Part shown: piece by piece, positions 9,108 through 17,383 of the stretch | How positions within the stretch are numbered: position 1 is the first letter of the stretch | Layout: every line of letters begins with the position of its first letter | NCBI RefSeq assembly: GCF_030285625.1 | Contig: NZ_CP127294.1 | Span: forward strand, 1,188,001-1,252,000 | Direction: 5' to 3' | DNA from: Amycolatopsis sp. 2-15 | Lineage (GTDB): Bacteria; Actinomycetota; Actinomycetes; Mycobacteriales; Pseudonocardiaceae | Length of the DNA stretch: 64,000 nucleotides | Notes under the pieces: model-generated | The model's input: the letters and a program-made list of their open reading frames with translations, nothing else | Databases searched by the model: none | Told to the model about the DNA's origin: nothing | Made by a program: the position numbers and the translations under genes

Positions 9108-9139
9108 TGGCCGGCGGAAGAACACGAGAAGGGATCACC

Positions 9140-9291
9140 ATGGAACTGGTTCTCGACCTGCAGGCCCTGGAAGCCCCCGAAGCCCTCGAAGGCCACGGCG
9201 GCGGTCACGGTCACGGCCACGGGCGCCGAGCAACCTGAGCCTGCTGGCTTCGTGCGCGCACAGCACGCTCAGCCTGCTGACCTGCCACTGA
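9140..9291 (+). CDS. lanA: SapB/AmfS-like class III lanthipeptide precursor, leader and core in different frames
   Basis: The ATG at 9140 opens a leader MELVLDLQALEAPE with the LDLQ motif that class III kinases recognise, followed by a Gly/His tract. In this frame translation ends at 9238 without any Ser or Cys. In the -1 frame the next codons read SNLSLLASC and STLSLLTC up to a TGA at 9289-9291: two Ser-x2-Ser-x(3-4)-Cys motifs, exactly what labionin/lanthionine formation needs. One extra G in the GGG at 9221-9223 would join them into a 50-residue precursor. A base-calling error, a real inactivating deletion or a -1 frameshift could explain this. Its place directly after lanKC and before two ABC genes matches ramC-ramS-ramA-ramB. 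Confidence 0.8.
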
Positions 9292-9360
9292 GTTAGCTGA
9301 CCTACTGACCCTTCGATCCTTGTCGACCTTCTGACGCTCTTCGAGTGTCACGGACCGGGT

Positions 9361-9395
9361 GCGGGAGCGGCGCAGGCCAAGTGCGCCGCTCCCGC
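9361..9395 (+). terminator. Perfect 14-bp hairpin after lanA
   Basis: GCGGGAGCGGCGCA (9361-9374) and its exact complement (9382-9395) flank a 7-nt loop, 70 bp after the core-frame stop of lanA. There is no T run. It could attenuate transcription into the transporter genes, raising the amount of precursor mRNA relative to transporter mRNA, which is common in RiPP operons. Confidence 0.7.
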
Positions 9396-9492
9396 CTCAT
9401 CATTCTGCCCCGGTGCCGGGGGTTTGGGCACCGGGTTCGCTGGGTTCTGCTGCGCGGTCGGCGGTTGGTTGGGCTGGTTGGCTAGTCGGCTG

Positions 9493-9546
9493 GTTGGACT
9501 CGTTGGACTCGTTGGACTCGTTGGACTCGTTGGACTCGTTGGACGA
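9493..9546 (+). repeat. 9-bp tandem repeat GTTGGACTC
   Basis: Five exact copies of GTTGGACTC occupy 9493-9537 and a sixth, partial copy follows (GTTGGACGA). The bases just upstream (about 9460-9492) are degenerate GGTTGG-like units, suggesting an older, decayed array. It ends immediately before the GAGGAG that would serve as ribosome binding site for the next gene. A unit of three codons keeps any reading frame open, giving Ser-Leu-Asp repeats in one frame. Confidence 0.9.
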
Positions 9547-9554
9547 GGAGTGAG

Positions 9555-11654
9555 ATGCCGGGGTACGGAGCACCTTCCGACGGTCCCGTCGACGCGGTGC
9601 CTACCACCGGCCCCACCGGTGCGCCCCGCCCCGATTCGGCAGGCTCGGCTGCGGTCTGGCAAGTTGCCACTCCACACTCGCCCTTGCCACAGCCGACGGC
9701 ACACCGCCACCCCGCGGCTCCTCAGCCACCGGCAAGCACCACCCCCGAACGGCACGTTGCCGATACCCGCACTGACTTGCCACAGCCAACGGCACACCGA
9801 GACCGTGCCGCACGACCGGCAGGCAGCGGAGTCGAACGGCAAGGTGCCGAACTCCGCCCGGACTTGCCACAGCCCATGGCACACCACGGCCGAGCGGCAC
9901 GAGCGAGGCCGGCATCTGGCGTAGCTGCGCGGCAAGTTGCCGAACCAGCACCCGACTTGCCGGAGTCCGTGGCAAAACACAAGCGAAAGGCCAGGAAACC
10001 AGCGGCACCCGGCGATCGGCTGCTGGGCGAAGTCGCGAAGCGGGATCCGTGGCGGGTCGGGGTGCTCGTCGTGGTCGGGCTTGTCGCGGTGGGGGCGAGT
10101 TTGTTGTTGCCCGGGGCGTTGGCGGGTGCCACCGATGCCGTGATCAGCGGCAGGGGCGCCGCGAAACAGGTTGCCTGGCTGGTCGTCGTCGGTGGGGCTG
10201 AGATCGTGGCCGACGTGGTGGGCGGGGTGGTCGTCGTGAGGGTCACCAGTGGTGCCGGCGCGTGGCTGCGGCGCAGGATGATCGATCGGCTGCTGGCCCA
10301 GCGGACGAAGACCCCGTTCGCCGAAGGGGATGCAGTGAGCCGGATGGCCGGGGACGCCGTGGGGGCGGGCAGTATCGTGCCGGTCGTCGTGCAGCTGGTG
10401 TCCGCCGCCGTGATCTCGGTGGGTGCCATCGTGTTGCTCGCGGTCCTCGACTGGCGGCTGGCGCTCGTGTTCCTCGGCAGCATTCCCGTGGCGCTGCTCC
10501 TCGCGCGGTCGCACCTCAAGAACACGGCCGACGACGTCCTCACCTACCAGCGCGTCTCCGGCGAGCTCGCGGCGCGGCTGCTCGACGCCAACGCCGGGCT
10601 CGCCACGATCGCCGCCTCCGGGACCGCGGACCAGGAGGCCGAGCGGGTGCTGAAACCGTTACCCCGGCTCAGTCTTGCCGGTCGCGGGATGTGGCGGACA
10701 CAGGCGAAGATGGTGTGGCGCGCCGCGTTGCTGTTGCCGGCCGTGGAGCTGGCGGCGCTCACCGCGGCGGGGTTCGGGGTCCTCGCGCACCGGCTGACGG
10801 TCGGCGACGTGCTCGCCGCCCTCGGCTACGTCGCCCTCGGCATGGGGATCGTGACGCAAATCCCGTTGCTCACCACGGTTTCGCGGACCCGAAGCTGCGC
10901 CCAGCGCGTCGCCGAGGTCCTCGACGTCCCCACGCCCGAGCGCGGCAAGCTCGGCCTCCTGCCCGGCAACGGGACGCTCACCCTCCACAACGCCACCGTC
11001 CAAGGCGCCCTGCACCCCACCACGCTCACCATCCCCGGCGGTACGTTCACCGCCATAGTGGGGAAATCCGGCTCCGGAAAGTCCACTGTGGTCAGTCTCC
11101 TCGGCGGCCTCACCACTCCCGACGCCGGCGAAGCCCACCTCGACGGCCGCGACCTCACCACCCTGCGCCCCGAGGAACTCCGCGCCGTGATGGGCTACGG
11201 CTTCGCCCGGCCGCACCTGCTCGGCACCACCGTCGCCGACGCCGTGGGCTACGGCAGCTGGGCCGGCGACACCGCCGTCCGCACGGCCTGCCGCACCGCC
11301 CGCATCCACGACGTCATCACCCGCCTCCCCCACGGCTACCACACGCCGCTCGCCGAAACCCCGCTCTCGGGCGGAGAAGCGGCACGCGTGGGCCTCGCGC
11401 GGGCCATCGTGCACCACCCGCGCGTCCTCCTCCTCGACGACGCCACCGCCAGCCTCGACACCGTCACCGAACAGTCCGCCCTCGCCGACGTCGGCGCACG
11501 AACCCTGGTGGCCGTCACCCACCGCGCCACCCTCGCCTCCCGCGCCGACACCGTCGTCTGGCTCGACGACGGCCACGTCAGAGCCGTCGCCCCGCACGCC
11601 CAGCTGTGCCAGGACCCGCGGTACCGCGCCGTGTTCACGGAGGAGGCGGGATGA
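9555..11654 (+). CDS. Lanthipeptide ABC exporter, permease-ATPase fusion (RamA/AmfA-like)
   Basis: The conserved part is a type I ABC half-transporter: membrane region about residues 160-430, Walker A GKSGSGKST at 503-511, signature LSGGE at 604-608, Walker B VLLLDD at 624-629 and switch His656. The first 150 residues are unusual: four imperfect in-frame repeats of 29-31 residues (DLPQPxAHxxRAAR) ending in a basic stretch. The ATG at 9555 has a good GAGGAG 4 bp upstream. A GTG at 9969 would give a normal-sized protein starting VAKHKRKARK, but with a cramped ribosome binding site. Together with the following ABC gene it probably forms the heterodimeric exporter of the lanthipeptide. Confidence 0.85.
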   Translation: MPGYGAPSDGPVDAVPTTGPTGAPRPDSAGSAAVWQVATPHSPLPQPTAHRHPAAPQPPASTTPERHVADTRTDLPQPTAHRDRAARPAGSGVERQGAELRPDLPQPMAHHGRAARARPASGVAARQVAEPAPDLPESVAKHKRKARKPAAPGDRLLGEVAKRDPWRVGVLVVVGLVAVGASLLLPGALAGATDAVISGRGAAKQVAWLVVVGGAEIVADVVGGVVVVRVTSGAGAWLRRRMIDRLLAQRTKTPFAEGDAVSRMAGDAVGAGSIVPVVVQLVSAAVISVGAIVLLAVLDWRLALVFLGSIPVALLLARSHLKNTADDVLTYQRVSGELAARLLDANAGLATIAASGTADQEAERVLKPLPRLSLAGRGMWRTQAKMVWRAALLLPAVELAALTAAGFGVLAHRLTVGDVLAALGYVALGMGIVTQIPLLTTVSRTRSCAQRVAEVLDVPTPERGKLGLLPGNGTLTLHNATVQGALHPTTLTIPGGTFTAIVGKSGSGKSTVVSLLGGLTTPDAGEAHLDGRDLTTLRPEELRAVMGYGFARPHLLGTTVADAVGYGSWAGDTAVRTACRTARIHDVITRLPHGYHTPLAETPLSGGEAARVGLARAIVHHPRVLLLDDATASLDTVTEQSALADVGARTLVAVTHRATLASRADTVVWLDDGHVRAVAPHAQLCQDPRYRAVFTEEAG
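9658..9985 (+). repeat. Four imperfect about 90-bp tandem repeats with internal hairpins
   Basis: The landmark TTGCCACAGCC recurs at 9684, 9777 and 9864, and as TTGCCGGAGTCC at 9957. The spacings of 93, 87 and 93 bp are all multiples of three. Each unit contains GGCAAGTTGCC-like and TGCCA...TGGCA-like inverted repeats. On the opposite strand the units would encode CHGLWQVRAEFGTLP-like peptides. The array lies within the N-terminal extension of the ABC gene or, if translation starts at 9969, in its leader. Confidence 0.8.
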
Positions 11655-11950
11655 CCGACGACATCGACCGCACGACACCCGCCCGCCAACCCCGCGCCGC
11701 CTTGCCGCTCGCGGGACGACCCGCAGCGCAACATCGCCAGCGCGGCCACACGAATCCCGCCGGCCGGCAACGCGAACACCGTGGGTCAAGCGGCAGCAAC
11801 CTCGACCGCACCACTCCCCCGCACCAACCGCGCGCCGCCTCGCCGCTCGCGGCACCACCCGCAACGCCACTCGCCCAGCGCGGCCACACGAACCCAACCG
11901 ACCAGCAACAAAACGGCGGATCCAAGCACCCCGCGAAGGAGGCGGGATGA
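11651..11950 (+). CDS. Repeat-derived 99-residue protein between the two ABC genes
   Basis: The ATG overlaps the stop of the upstream ABC gene (ATGA) and follows GGAGGCGGG. The frame ends by overlapping the start of the second ABC gene, again after GGAGGCGGG. The product is hydrophilic and made of two copies of a 46-residue unit with the consensus DRTTPxxQPRAAxPLA and QRGHTNP. There is no signal peptide, membrane helix or recognised domain. It may be a real coupled peptide or merely an interspersed repeat inserted at the junction, duplicating the ribosome binding site. The expected gene at this place in ram/amf operons is the second transporter itself. Confidence 0.4.
   Translation: MTDDIDRTTPARQPRAALPLAGRPAAQHRQRGHTNPAGRQREHRGSSGSNLDRTTPPHQPRAASPLAAPPATPLAQRGHTNPTDQQQNGGSKHPAKEAG
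11669..11920. repeat. Two-copy 138-bp tandem repeat
   Basis: Two diverged copies of a unit beginning GACCGCAC start near 11666 and 11804, with the conserved block CAGCGCGGCCACACGAA in both. The 138-bp period is a multiple of three. On the minus strand the copies would read as GFVWPRW...ASGxAARGW. It is unrelated in sequence to the 9658-9985 array, so two separate repeat families flank lanT1. Confidence 0.8.
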
Positions 11951-13662
11951 GCGTCACTCACCTCTACCGGGCCACCCTCCTACAGCAATGGCGCGGCGGC
12001 CTCGTCCTCCTGGCCTGTTCCGCGCTCGAAGGGGCTCCCGCGTTCTTCTCCGGGCGGTTGGTCGAGCTGGCCGTCGACCGGGGGTTCGCGGTGGGGGCGC
12101 CGAAGGCCGGCGTCGGTTATCTCGCGTTGTTCGGGGTGGCGGCGCTGGCCGGGGCGTTCGGGTCGCGGTTGGTGTGGCGGCAGCTCGGCCAGGTGGTGGA
12201 GCCGCTGCGGGACGCGCTGGTGACGGCCGTGGTGCGGGGCGTGCTGCACGACCCCAACCCGCCGCGGAACGCGGCCGACGCGAGTGGCGTCGCGAGGATC
12301 ACGCAGCACGTGGAGGTGGTGCGCGACGCCACGGCGGGACTGCTCGTGCAGGCGCGCGCGATGGTCGTGACGACGGCGGCGGCGATCGTGGGGCTGGCGA
12401 CCGTCGCGGGGCAGCTGCTGCTGCCGGTGGCGGTGCCCGTGGTGGTCGCCGTCGCGGTGTTCGCGGCGCTGTTGCCGTCGCTCGCGCGGAGGCAGCGGGC
12501 GCTGGTGCTGGCCGACGAGCGGACCGCCGAGACCACCGGCGCCGTGCTCGGCGGGATGCGGGACGTGGTGGCGTGCGGGGCCGAGCCGGGGGCGGCGTTG
12601 GCGGTGTACGACGCCGTCGAGAAGCAGGCCGAAGCCGCCGTCAAAGTGGCGCATTCCGGGGCGGCGCGGTCGTTGGTGATCTCGCTCGGGGCGTTCGTCC
12701 CGTTGATCGCGAGCCTGGCGGTCGCGCCGGGGTTGGTCGAGAGCCAAGAGTTGACGGCGGGCGCGGCGCTCGGCGCGTTGGTCTACCTGGCGACGACGAT
12801 GCAACCGACGCTACGAGGCCTGGCCGCCACCGCCGGAACAGTTGTACTCAGGCTGATCGTGGCGCTCAAGCGGCTGGCCGAGACCGCCGAGGTGCCACCG
12901 CCGAAACCCGAAACCCGAGAAGCCCACGGCGCCGACCTCGAAGTCCGCGGCCTCACCTTCCGCTGGGGCGCCGCGCCCGAACCCGTCGTGCGTGGACTGG
13001 ACCTCGACCTGCGCGCGGGCGATCACCTCGCCGTCGTCGGGCCGAGCGGGATCGGCAAGTCGACACTCGCCGGACTGCTCACGGGACTGCTCACCCCCCA
13101 GGCCGGCCGGGTGCTGCTCGACGGCGTGCCCGTGGCCGAGGCCGCCAACCGGCACGAGCTCATCGCCCTCATCCCCCAGCAGGCCTACGTCTTCGCCGGC
13201 ACACTACGTGACAACCTCGGCCTCTTCGCTCCCACCGCGTCGGACGAGCACCTTCGCGACGCCGCCCGAGCCGTCGGCGCCGAAGAACTGCTCACCCGCC
13301 TCGGCGGCCTCGACGCCGAGCTCGGCCACGAAGCCGAGGGCCTCTCCGGCGGCGAGGCCCAGCTCATCGCCCTCGCCCGCGTCCACGCGAGCGCGGCCCG
13401 CATCGTCATCCTCGACGAAGCGACGTCCACTTTGGACCCCGCCGCCGAGGCCCGCGCCGAGCGCGCCTTCACCACCCGTGGCGGCACGCTGGTCGTGATC
13501 GCGCACCGCCTGTCCTCCGCCGTGCGGGCGCGCAGCGTCCTGGTGCTCGACGGACGGGAGACGCTGCTCGGCAGTCATGCCGAACTGCTGGTCCATTCAC
13601 GGCGATACGCAGCGCTGATGCAGGCTTGGCTACCCGCCGAACCAATCCGGACGGGACACTGA
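11947..13662 (+). CDS. Lanthipeptide ABC exporter, second permease-ATPase (RamB/AmfB-like)
   Basis: This 571-residue ABC half-transporter has a membrane domain at about residues 15-300 and a nucleotide-binding domain with Walker A GPSGIGKST at 365-373, a Q-loop near 411, signature LSGGE at 466-470, Walker B IVILDE at 487-492 and His520. The ATG at 11947 follows GGAGGCGGG. Its length is that of a normal half-transporter, unlike the extended partner upstream. In SapB-type systems the two ABC proteins act as a pair to export the modified peptide. There is no separate leader peptidase gene nearby, as usual for class III clusters. Confidence 0.92.
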   Translation: MSVTHLYRATLLQQWRGGLVLLACSALEGAPAFFSGRLVELAVDRGFAVGAPKAGVGYLALFGVAALAGAFGSRLVWRQLGQVVEPLRDALVTAVVRGVLHDPNPPRNAADASGVARITQHVEVVRDATAGLLVQARAMVVTTAAAIVGLATVAGQLLLPVAVPVVVAVAVFAALLPSLARRQRALVLADERTAETTGAVLGGMRDVVACGAEPGAALAVYDAVEKQAEAAVKVAHSGAARSLVISLGAFVPLIASLAVAPGLVESQELTAGAALGALVYLATTMQPTLRGLAATAGTVVLRLIVALKRLAETAEVPPPKPETREAHGADLEVRGLTFRWGAAPEPVVRGLDLDLRAGDHLAVVGPSGIGKSTLAGLLTGLLTPQAGRVLLDGVPVAEAANRHELIALIPQQAYVFAGTLRDNLGLFAPTASDEHLRDAARAVGAEELLTRLGGLDAELGHEAEGLSGGEAQLIALARVHASAARIVILDEATSTLDPAAEARAERAFTTRGGTLVVIAHRLSSAVRARSVLVLDGRETLLGSHAELLVHSRRYAALMQAWLPAEPIRTGH

Positions 13663-14070
13663 CCGGCCCTGCCCACCGGACAGCCCACTCGTCTGTCGAC
13701 AAATCAATTCGGCGACTACCCGACCAGTGGGATTCACCACCTTCCCCCGGATTTCGCATTCACCCGTTCAGCTCAGCACACGTCCAAGAGGTTGCCTGCC
13801 GAGGTCATTACCACCAGAAATGCCGGTAATCGGCCCCTCACGCGACGTGATGGGTCACGGTGGGCCACACATCGGCAGGTCGAGCGCTCGATCAGCGGCA
13901 CCACGATGCCCCGGTTCATGGTAAAAAACGGACCCTGATCTGTTCCGTGGTGAAACGAAGGGTGAGTCGAGGACTCGTGACGACGGCCGCCCCGGTCCCA
14001 CCGTCGTGTCCGCTTCCCCTGCCGGCTTCCGGCTTTTCGCCGACTGTGACTCAGGAGTTCGTGAATCGTC
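13663..14070. other. Intergenic region upstream of the conservon
   Basis: These 408 bp separate the second ABC gene from the conservon. I see no strong hairpin after the ABC stop, no repeats and no credible small gene. AGGAG at 14053-14057 lies 13 bp before the GTG start of the sensor gene, farther than usual. The conservon promoter is probably here, but I cannot point to it. Confidence 0.4.
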
Positions 14071-16503
14071 GTGGAGAACAAAGATGAGTCCGGCAAGGCG
14101 TACGACAAGTCGATCCGGAAAAGGCTGACCAGGACCGTTCTCATCCCGAGCATCACGCTGCTGGTGCTGGTGGCCGCGGTCTCGTCGTACTTTTTCATCA
14201 ACGGCCTGTACGTGCGCCTCGTCGCCGTCTCCGTGCGTGAGGTGTCGATCCCCGCGATCCAGGCGCTGTCGTCACTGCAGCAGGAGCGCCAGGTGGCGCT
14301 TCAGTTCCTCGACACCCCCAGCGCGGGGAACGGCGAGCTCCAGCAGCTGCAGAAGGGCAACGACGAGAAGCTCAGGGGCATGCAGGACGCCTTCGCGTCC
14401 ACCATCTCGAGCGCGCCCGCCGAGATCGCCGACAAGGTCACCGCGCTGAAGACGCAGCTCGACCAGCTGCCGGTGCTGCGTTCGCAGATCAACTTCCGCA
14501 CCATCGGCCGGGCGCAGGTGAACTCCTACTTCAACGGCGTGCTCGACACGGCGTCGACGCTGTTCGACACCCAGGCCCGCATCGTGCCCGACGCGACAGC
14601 CGTGCAGGGCGCGATCTCCGCGACCTCACTGTTCCGGGCGACCGACCTGATGTCGCGCGAGACCTCGCTGGTGACCAGCGCGCTCGCGAGCGGCAGCTTC
14701 GCACCCGACGACTTCGTGCAGTTCACACAGCTGACGGGCTTCTACCGCACGCAGGTCAGCCAGATCGCGCCGTTCCTCGAGCCCAAGGTGCGCGACGACT
14801 ACCAGGCGCTCGTGGCGAGCCCGGGCTGGAAACAGCTCACCGACGCGGAGAGCGCACTGGTGAAGCACGGCCCGTGGACGCAGGCGGACCGGGACACGGT
14901 GCCGGTCACGGCAGCGGACTGGCTGACCCTCACCGGCCAGGTCTCGAACAGCCTCACCCAGCTGACGATCGCCCAGGGCGACGAGGTGTCCGCCGCTGCC
15001 ATCGAGTCCGGCGACTCGCAGTTGCGCAACGCGATCATCGGCAGTATCGCGGCCCTGATCGCCTCGCTGGTCGCGATCATCATCGCCGTGCGGGTGTCCC
15101 GGTCGCTCGTCGACCGCACCCTGATGACACGGCTGGCGCGCCTGCGCAACGACTCCCTCGACCTCGCGCGCAACCGCCTGCCGAACATCGTCGACCGGCT
15201 CAAGAACGGCGAAGCCGTGGATGTCGGCGCCGAGCTGCCCCAGCTCGACCACGGCCTCGACGAGATCGGCCAGGTAGCCGAGGCCTTCAACGCCGCCCAG
15301 CTGACCGCCGTCAACGCGGCGGCGAGCGAGGCGAAGGCGCGAAGCGGTGTGCACAACGTGTTCCTCGGTATCGCGCACCGCAACCAGGTGCTCGTGCACC
15401 GGCAGCTGCAGATCCTCGACGAGATGGAAAGCCGCGAGGAGAACTCGACGCAGCTGGCGTCGCTGTTCCAGCTCGACCACCTCGCCGCCCGCGCGCGCCG
15501 CACCACGGAAAACCTGATCATCCTCGGTGGCAAGCAGCCCGGCCGGCGCTGGCGCAAGCCGGTGTCGCTCATGGAAGTGCTGCGCGCGGCCGTGTCCGAG
15601 ACCGAGCAGTACTCGCGGGTGCAGGTGGAGCAGGTGCCCGACGTGTCGATCGTCGGCTCGGCCGTGGCCGACGCCATCCACCTGATCGCCGAACTCGTGG
15701 ACAACGCCACGTCGTTCTCCCCGCCCGGCTCGCCGGTCGAGGTGACCAGCCGCATGGTCGCGCGCGGCGTCGTCGTCGACGTCTCCGACCAGGGTCTCGG
15801 CATGAAGGAAGCGGTGCGTGACTGGGCCAACGCGATGATGGCCGACGCGCCCGAGTTCGACGCCATGGCGCTGCGGGCCGACTCCAGCCTCGGCCTGTTC
15901 GTGGTCGCGCGCCTGGCTTCGCGGCTCGACATCACTGTCACGTTCGACCCGTCCCGGTACGGCGGCACGCGCGCCACCGTGCTGATCCCGTCCCAACACC
16001 TGGCCGGCAACGAGTCGGCCGACGCCGTCGGCAACGCCGAGTTCCGGCCCGAAGCCCCGCGTGAGCAAGCCGGGGTACTGGAGCCGGTGGGCGGTGCCGC
16101 GCGTCCGGCACTGGAGGGCTCACCGCGTGTCATGGAACCCACCAGCTCGTTCACCGGCCAGATCCCGATGAGGCGAGACGCCAAGCCGAGGCCGTACCCG
16201 GCTCGCGCGTACACCTCGGGCGAGCCGGAACCCCTGCAGTCACAACCGCCGGCTCCGGTCCAGGTACCGGTAGCCGCGGCCGTGGAACCGGCCCGCGAGC
16301 CCGATCAGAGCCTGCTGGTCGGCGACGATCGGCCCCGGCTGCCCCGGCGGCAGCCGCAGCAGAACCTCGTCGCCCAGCTGCAGCAGGACGACCCGGGCGA
16401 CCGGGACGTCGACCTCGCGGGCACCGGCGAAGCCACGGCCCGCACGCTGCTGGCGTTCCACAAGGGCACCCGCCGCGCCCGTGGCGGCACCGACGATGCC
16501 TAG
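14071..16503 (+). CDS. Conservon sensor histidine kinase-like protein (CvnA), NIT domain
   Basis: This 810-residue membrane sensor has TM1 at about residues 22-45, a large extracytoplasmic helical nitrate/nitrite-sensing-type domain to about 310, TM2 near 311-335 and a HAMP-like linker. The cytoplasmic part has LDHLAARARRTTENLIIL and an HATPase_c domain with ELVDNATSFSPPGSPV (N box) and DQGLGM (G1). A canonical phospho-acceptor H box (HExxxP-type) is not visible, as is typical of conservon kinases. The last 170 residues are Pro/Gln-rich and disordered. It is the first gene of a four-gene set with roadblock, DUF742 and GTPase genes. Conservons act like membrane-associated G-protein complexes controlling development or antibiotics. 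Confidence 0.9.
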   Translation: MENKDESGKAYDKSIRKRLTRTVLIPSITLLVLVAAVSSYFFINGLYVRLVAVSVREVSIPAIQALSSLQQERQVALQFLDTPSAGNGELQQLQKGNDEKLRGMQDAFASTISSAPAEIADKVTALKTQLDQLPVLRSQINFRTIGRAQVNSYFNGVLDTASTLFDTQARIVPDATAVQGAISATSLFRATDLMSRETSLVTSALASGSFAPDDFVQFTQLTGFYRTQVSQIAPFLEPKVRDDYQALVASPGWKQLTDAESALVKHGPWTQADRDTVPVTAADWLTLTGQVSNSLTQLTIAQGDEVSAAAIESGDSQLRNAIIGSIAALIASLVAIIIAVRVSRSLVDRTLMTRLARLRNDSLDLARNRLPNIVDRLKNGEAVDVGAELPQLDHGLDEIGQVAEAFNAAQLTAVNAAASEAKARSGVHNVFLGIAHRNQVLVHRQLQILDEMESREENSTQLASLFQLDHLAARARRTTENLIILGGKQPGRRWRKPVSLMEVLRAAVSETEQYSRVQVEQVPDVSIVGSAVADAIHLIAELVDNATSFSPPGSPVEVTSRMVARGVVVDVSDQGLGMKEAVRDWANAMMADAPEFDAMALRADSSLGLFVVARLASRLDITVTFDPSRYGGTRATVLIPSQHLAGNESADAVGNAEFRPEAPREQAGVLEPVGGAARPALEGSPRVMEPTSSFTGQIPMRRDAKPRPYPARAYTSGEPEPLQSQPPAPVQVPVAAAVEPAREPDQSLLVGDDRPRLPRRQPQQNLVAQLQQDDPGDRDVDLAGTGEATARTLLAFHKGTRRARGGTDDA

Positions 16504-16513
16504 TCCGCGACCG

Positions 16514-16541
16514 CACACAGGAAAGTCCACACAGGAAAGTC
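16514..16541 (+). repeat. Perfect 14-bp tandem duplication before the roadblock gene
   Basis: CACACAGGAAAGTC is present twice in a row (16514-16527 and 16528-16541), each copy carrying an AGGAAAG that resembles a ribosome binding site. The roadblock ATG follows at 16555. The duplication may affect translation initiation of the downstream conservon genes. Confidence 0.85.
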
Positions 16542-16554
16542 AAGGTCTCTCCGC

Positions 16555-16980
16555 ATGAACGAGTACGGGAACTCCAAACCCGACCTCAACTGGCTCCTCG
16601 ACGATGTCGTCCACCGCGTCGTCGGCGCGCAGAACGCCATCGTGCTGTCCGCCGACGGGTTGCTGCTCGGCAAGTCGAGCGGCATGAGCAAGGACGACTC
16701 CGACCAGTTGTCGGCGATCGCGTCCAGCCTGCAGAGCCTCGCCAAGGGGGTGAGCCGGCAGTTCAACCGGGGTCCCGTGCTGCAGAACATGATCGAGATG
16801 GAGGGCGGGTACCTCTTCGTGTCGGCGGCCGGCCAGGGCGCGTGCCTCGCGGTGCTGGCCGGCGCCGACGTGGACGTGGAGATGATCGCCTATGAGATGA
16901 ACCGGCTGGTCAAACGCGTCGGCGACTACCTCGCCTCGGCGCCGCGGGAAGCCGCCACCATGCTCAGGGAAGCCACGTGA
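16555..16980 (+). CDS. Roadblock/LC7 domain protein (CvnB)
   Basis: This 141-residue single-domain protein has the roadblock/LC7 fold pattern: DVVHRVVGAQNAIVLSADGLLLG, then SGMSKDDSDQLSAIASSLQSLAKG and a beta-rich GGYLFVSAAGQGACLAVLA. In bacteria these proteins regulate Ras-like GTPases, here the CvnD protein encoded two genes downstream. It is transcribed with the sensor gene 51 bp upstream. Confidence 0.95.
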   Translation: MNEYGNSKPDLNWLLDDVVHRVVGAQNAIVLSADGLLLGKSSGMSKDDSDQLSAIASSLQSLAKGVSRQFNRGPVLQNMIEMEGGYLFVSAAGQGACLAVLAGADVDVEMIAYEMNRLVKRVGDYLASAPREAATMLREAT

Positions 16981-17014
16981 CCACCGCCGACGTGCTCGTT
17001 CCCGCGGAGGCGGC

Positions 17015-17383
17015 ATGACAGACGACAACTGGTACGACGAGGCCGCCGGCCCGCTGGTGCGGCCCTACACGATCACCAGCGGCCGCACGCCGTCCGAAGG
17101 CGCGCAGCTCGACGTGTCCACGCAGGTGATGACCCTGCAGTCGGAACAGGAGCCGGCCGGTCTCGGTCCGGAGCACCTGGCGATCACCCGGCTGTGCCGC
17201 CGGCCGCTGTCGGTCGCGGAGATCGCGGTCTACGTGAAGCTGCCGCTCGGCGTCGTCCGCGTGTTGTGCGGCGACCTGATCGAGCGCGGCCTCGTCATCA
17301 CGCGGTCCCCGTCCCACCAGCCGGCCCAGGCGCCGGACCACGAAACTCTCCAGGCGGTTCTCGATGGCCTCATCAAGCTCTGA
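17015..17383 (+). CDS. DUF742 family protein (CvnC)
   Basis: This 122-residue protein has the DUF742 landmarks: WYDEAAGPLVRPYTITSGRT near the N-terminus, LGPEHLAITRLCRRPLSVAEIAVYVKLPLGVVRVLCGDLIERGLV in the middle (a winged-helix-like region) and HETLQAVLDGLIKL at the end. It is the third conservon gene. The coding region overlaps the following GTPase gene by 20 bp, indicating translational coupling. Confidence 0.95.
   Translation: MTDDNWYDEAAGPLVRPYTITSGRTPSEGAQLDVSTQVMTLQSEQEPAGLGPEHLAITRLCRRPLSVAEIAVYVKLPLGVVRVLCGDLIERGLVITRSPSHQPAQAPDHETLQAVLDGLIKL

Noticed and set aside
7032..9125. Long open frame (about 700 codons) antisense to lanKC
   Set aside because: It lies entirely opposite a well-supported gene, its product is Arg/Gln/Val/Ala-rich with no domain, and such antisense frames are common in very GC-rich DNA.
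9140..9291. Programmed -1 frameshift as the firm explanation for lanA
   Set aside because: There is no classic slippery heptamer or downstream pseudoknot I can recognise; a base-calling error or true deletion is simpler, so it is kept only as a possibility.
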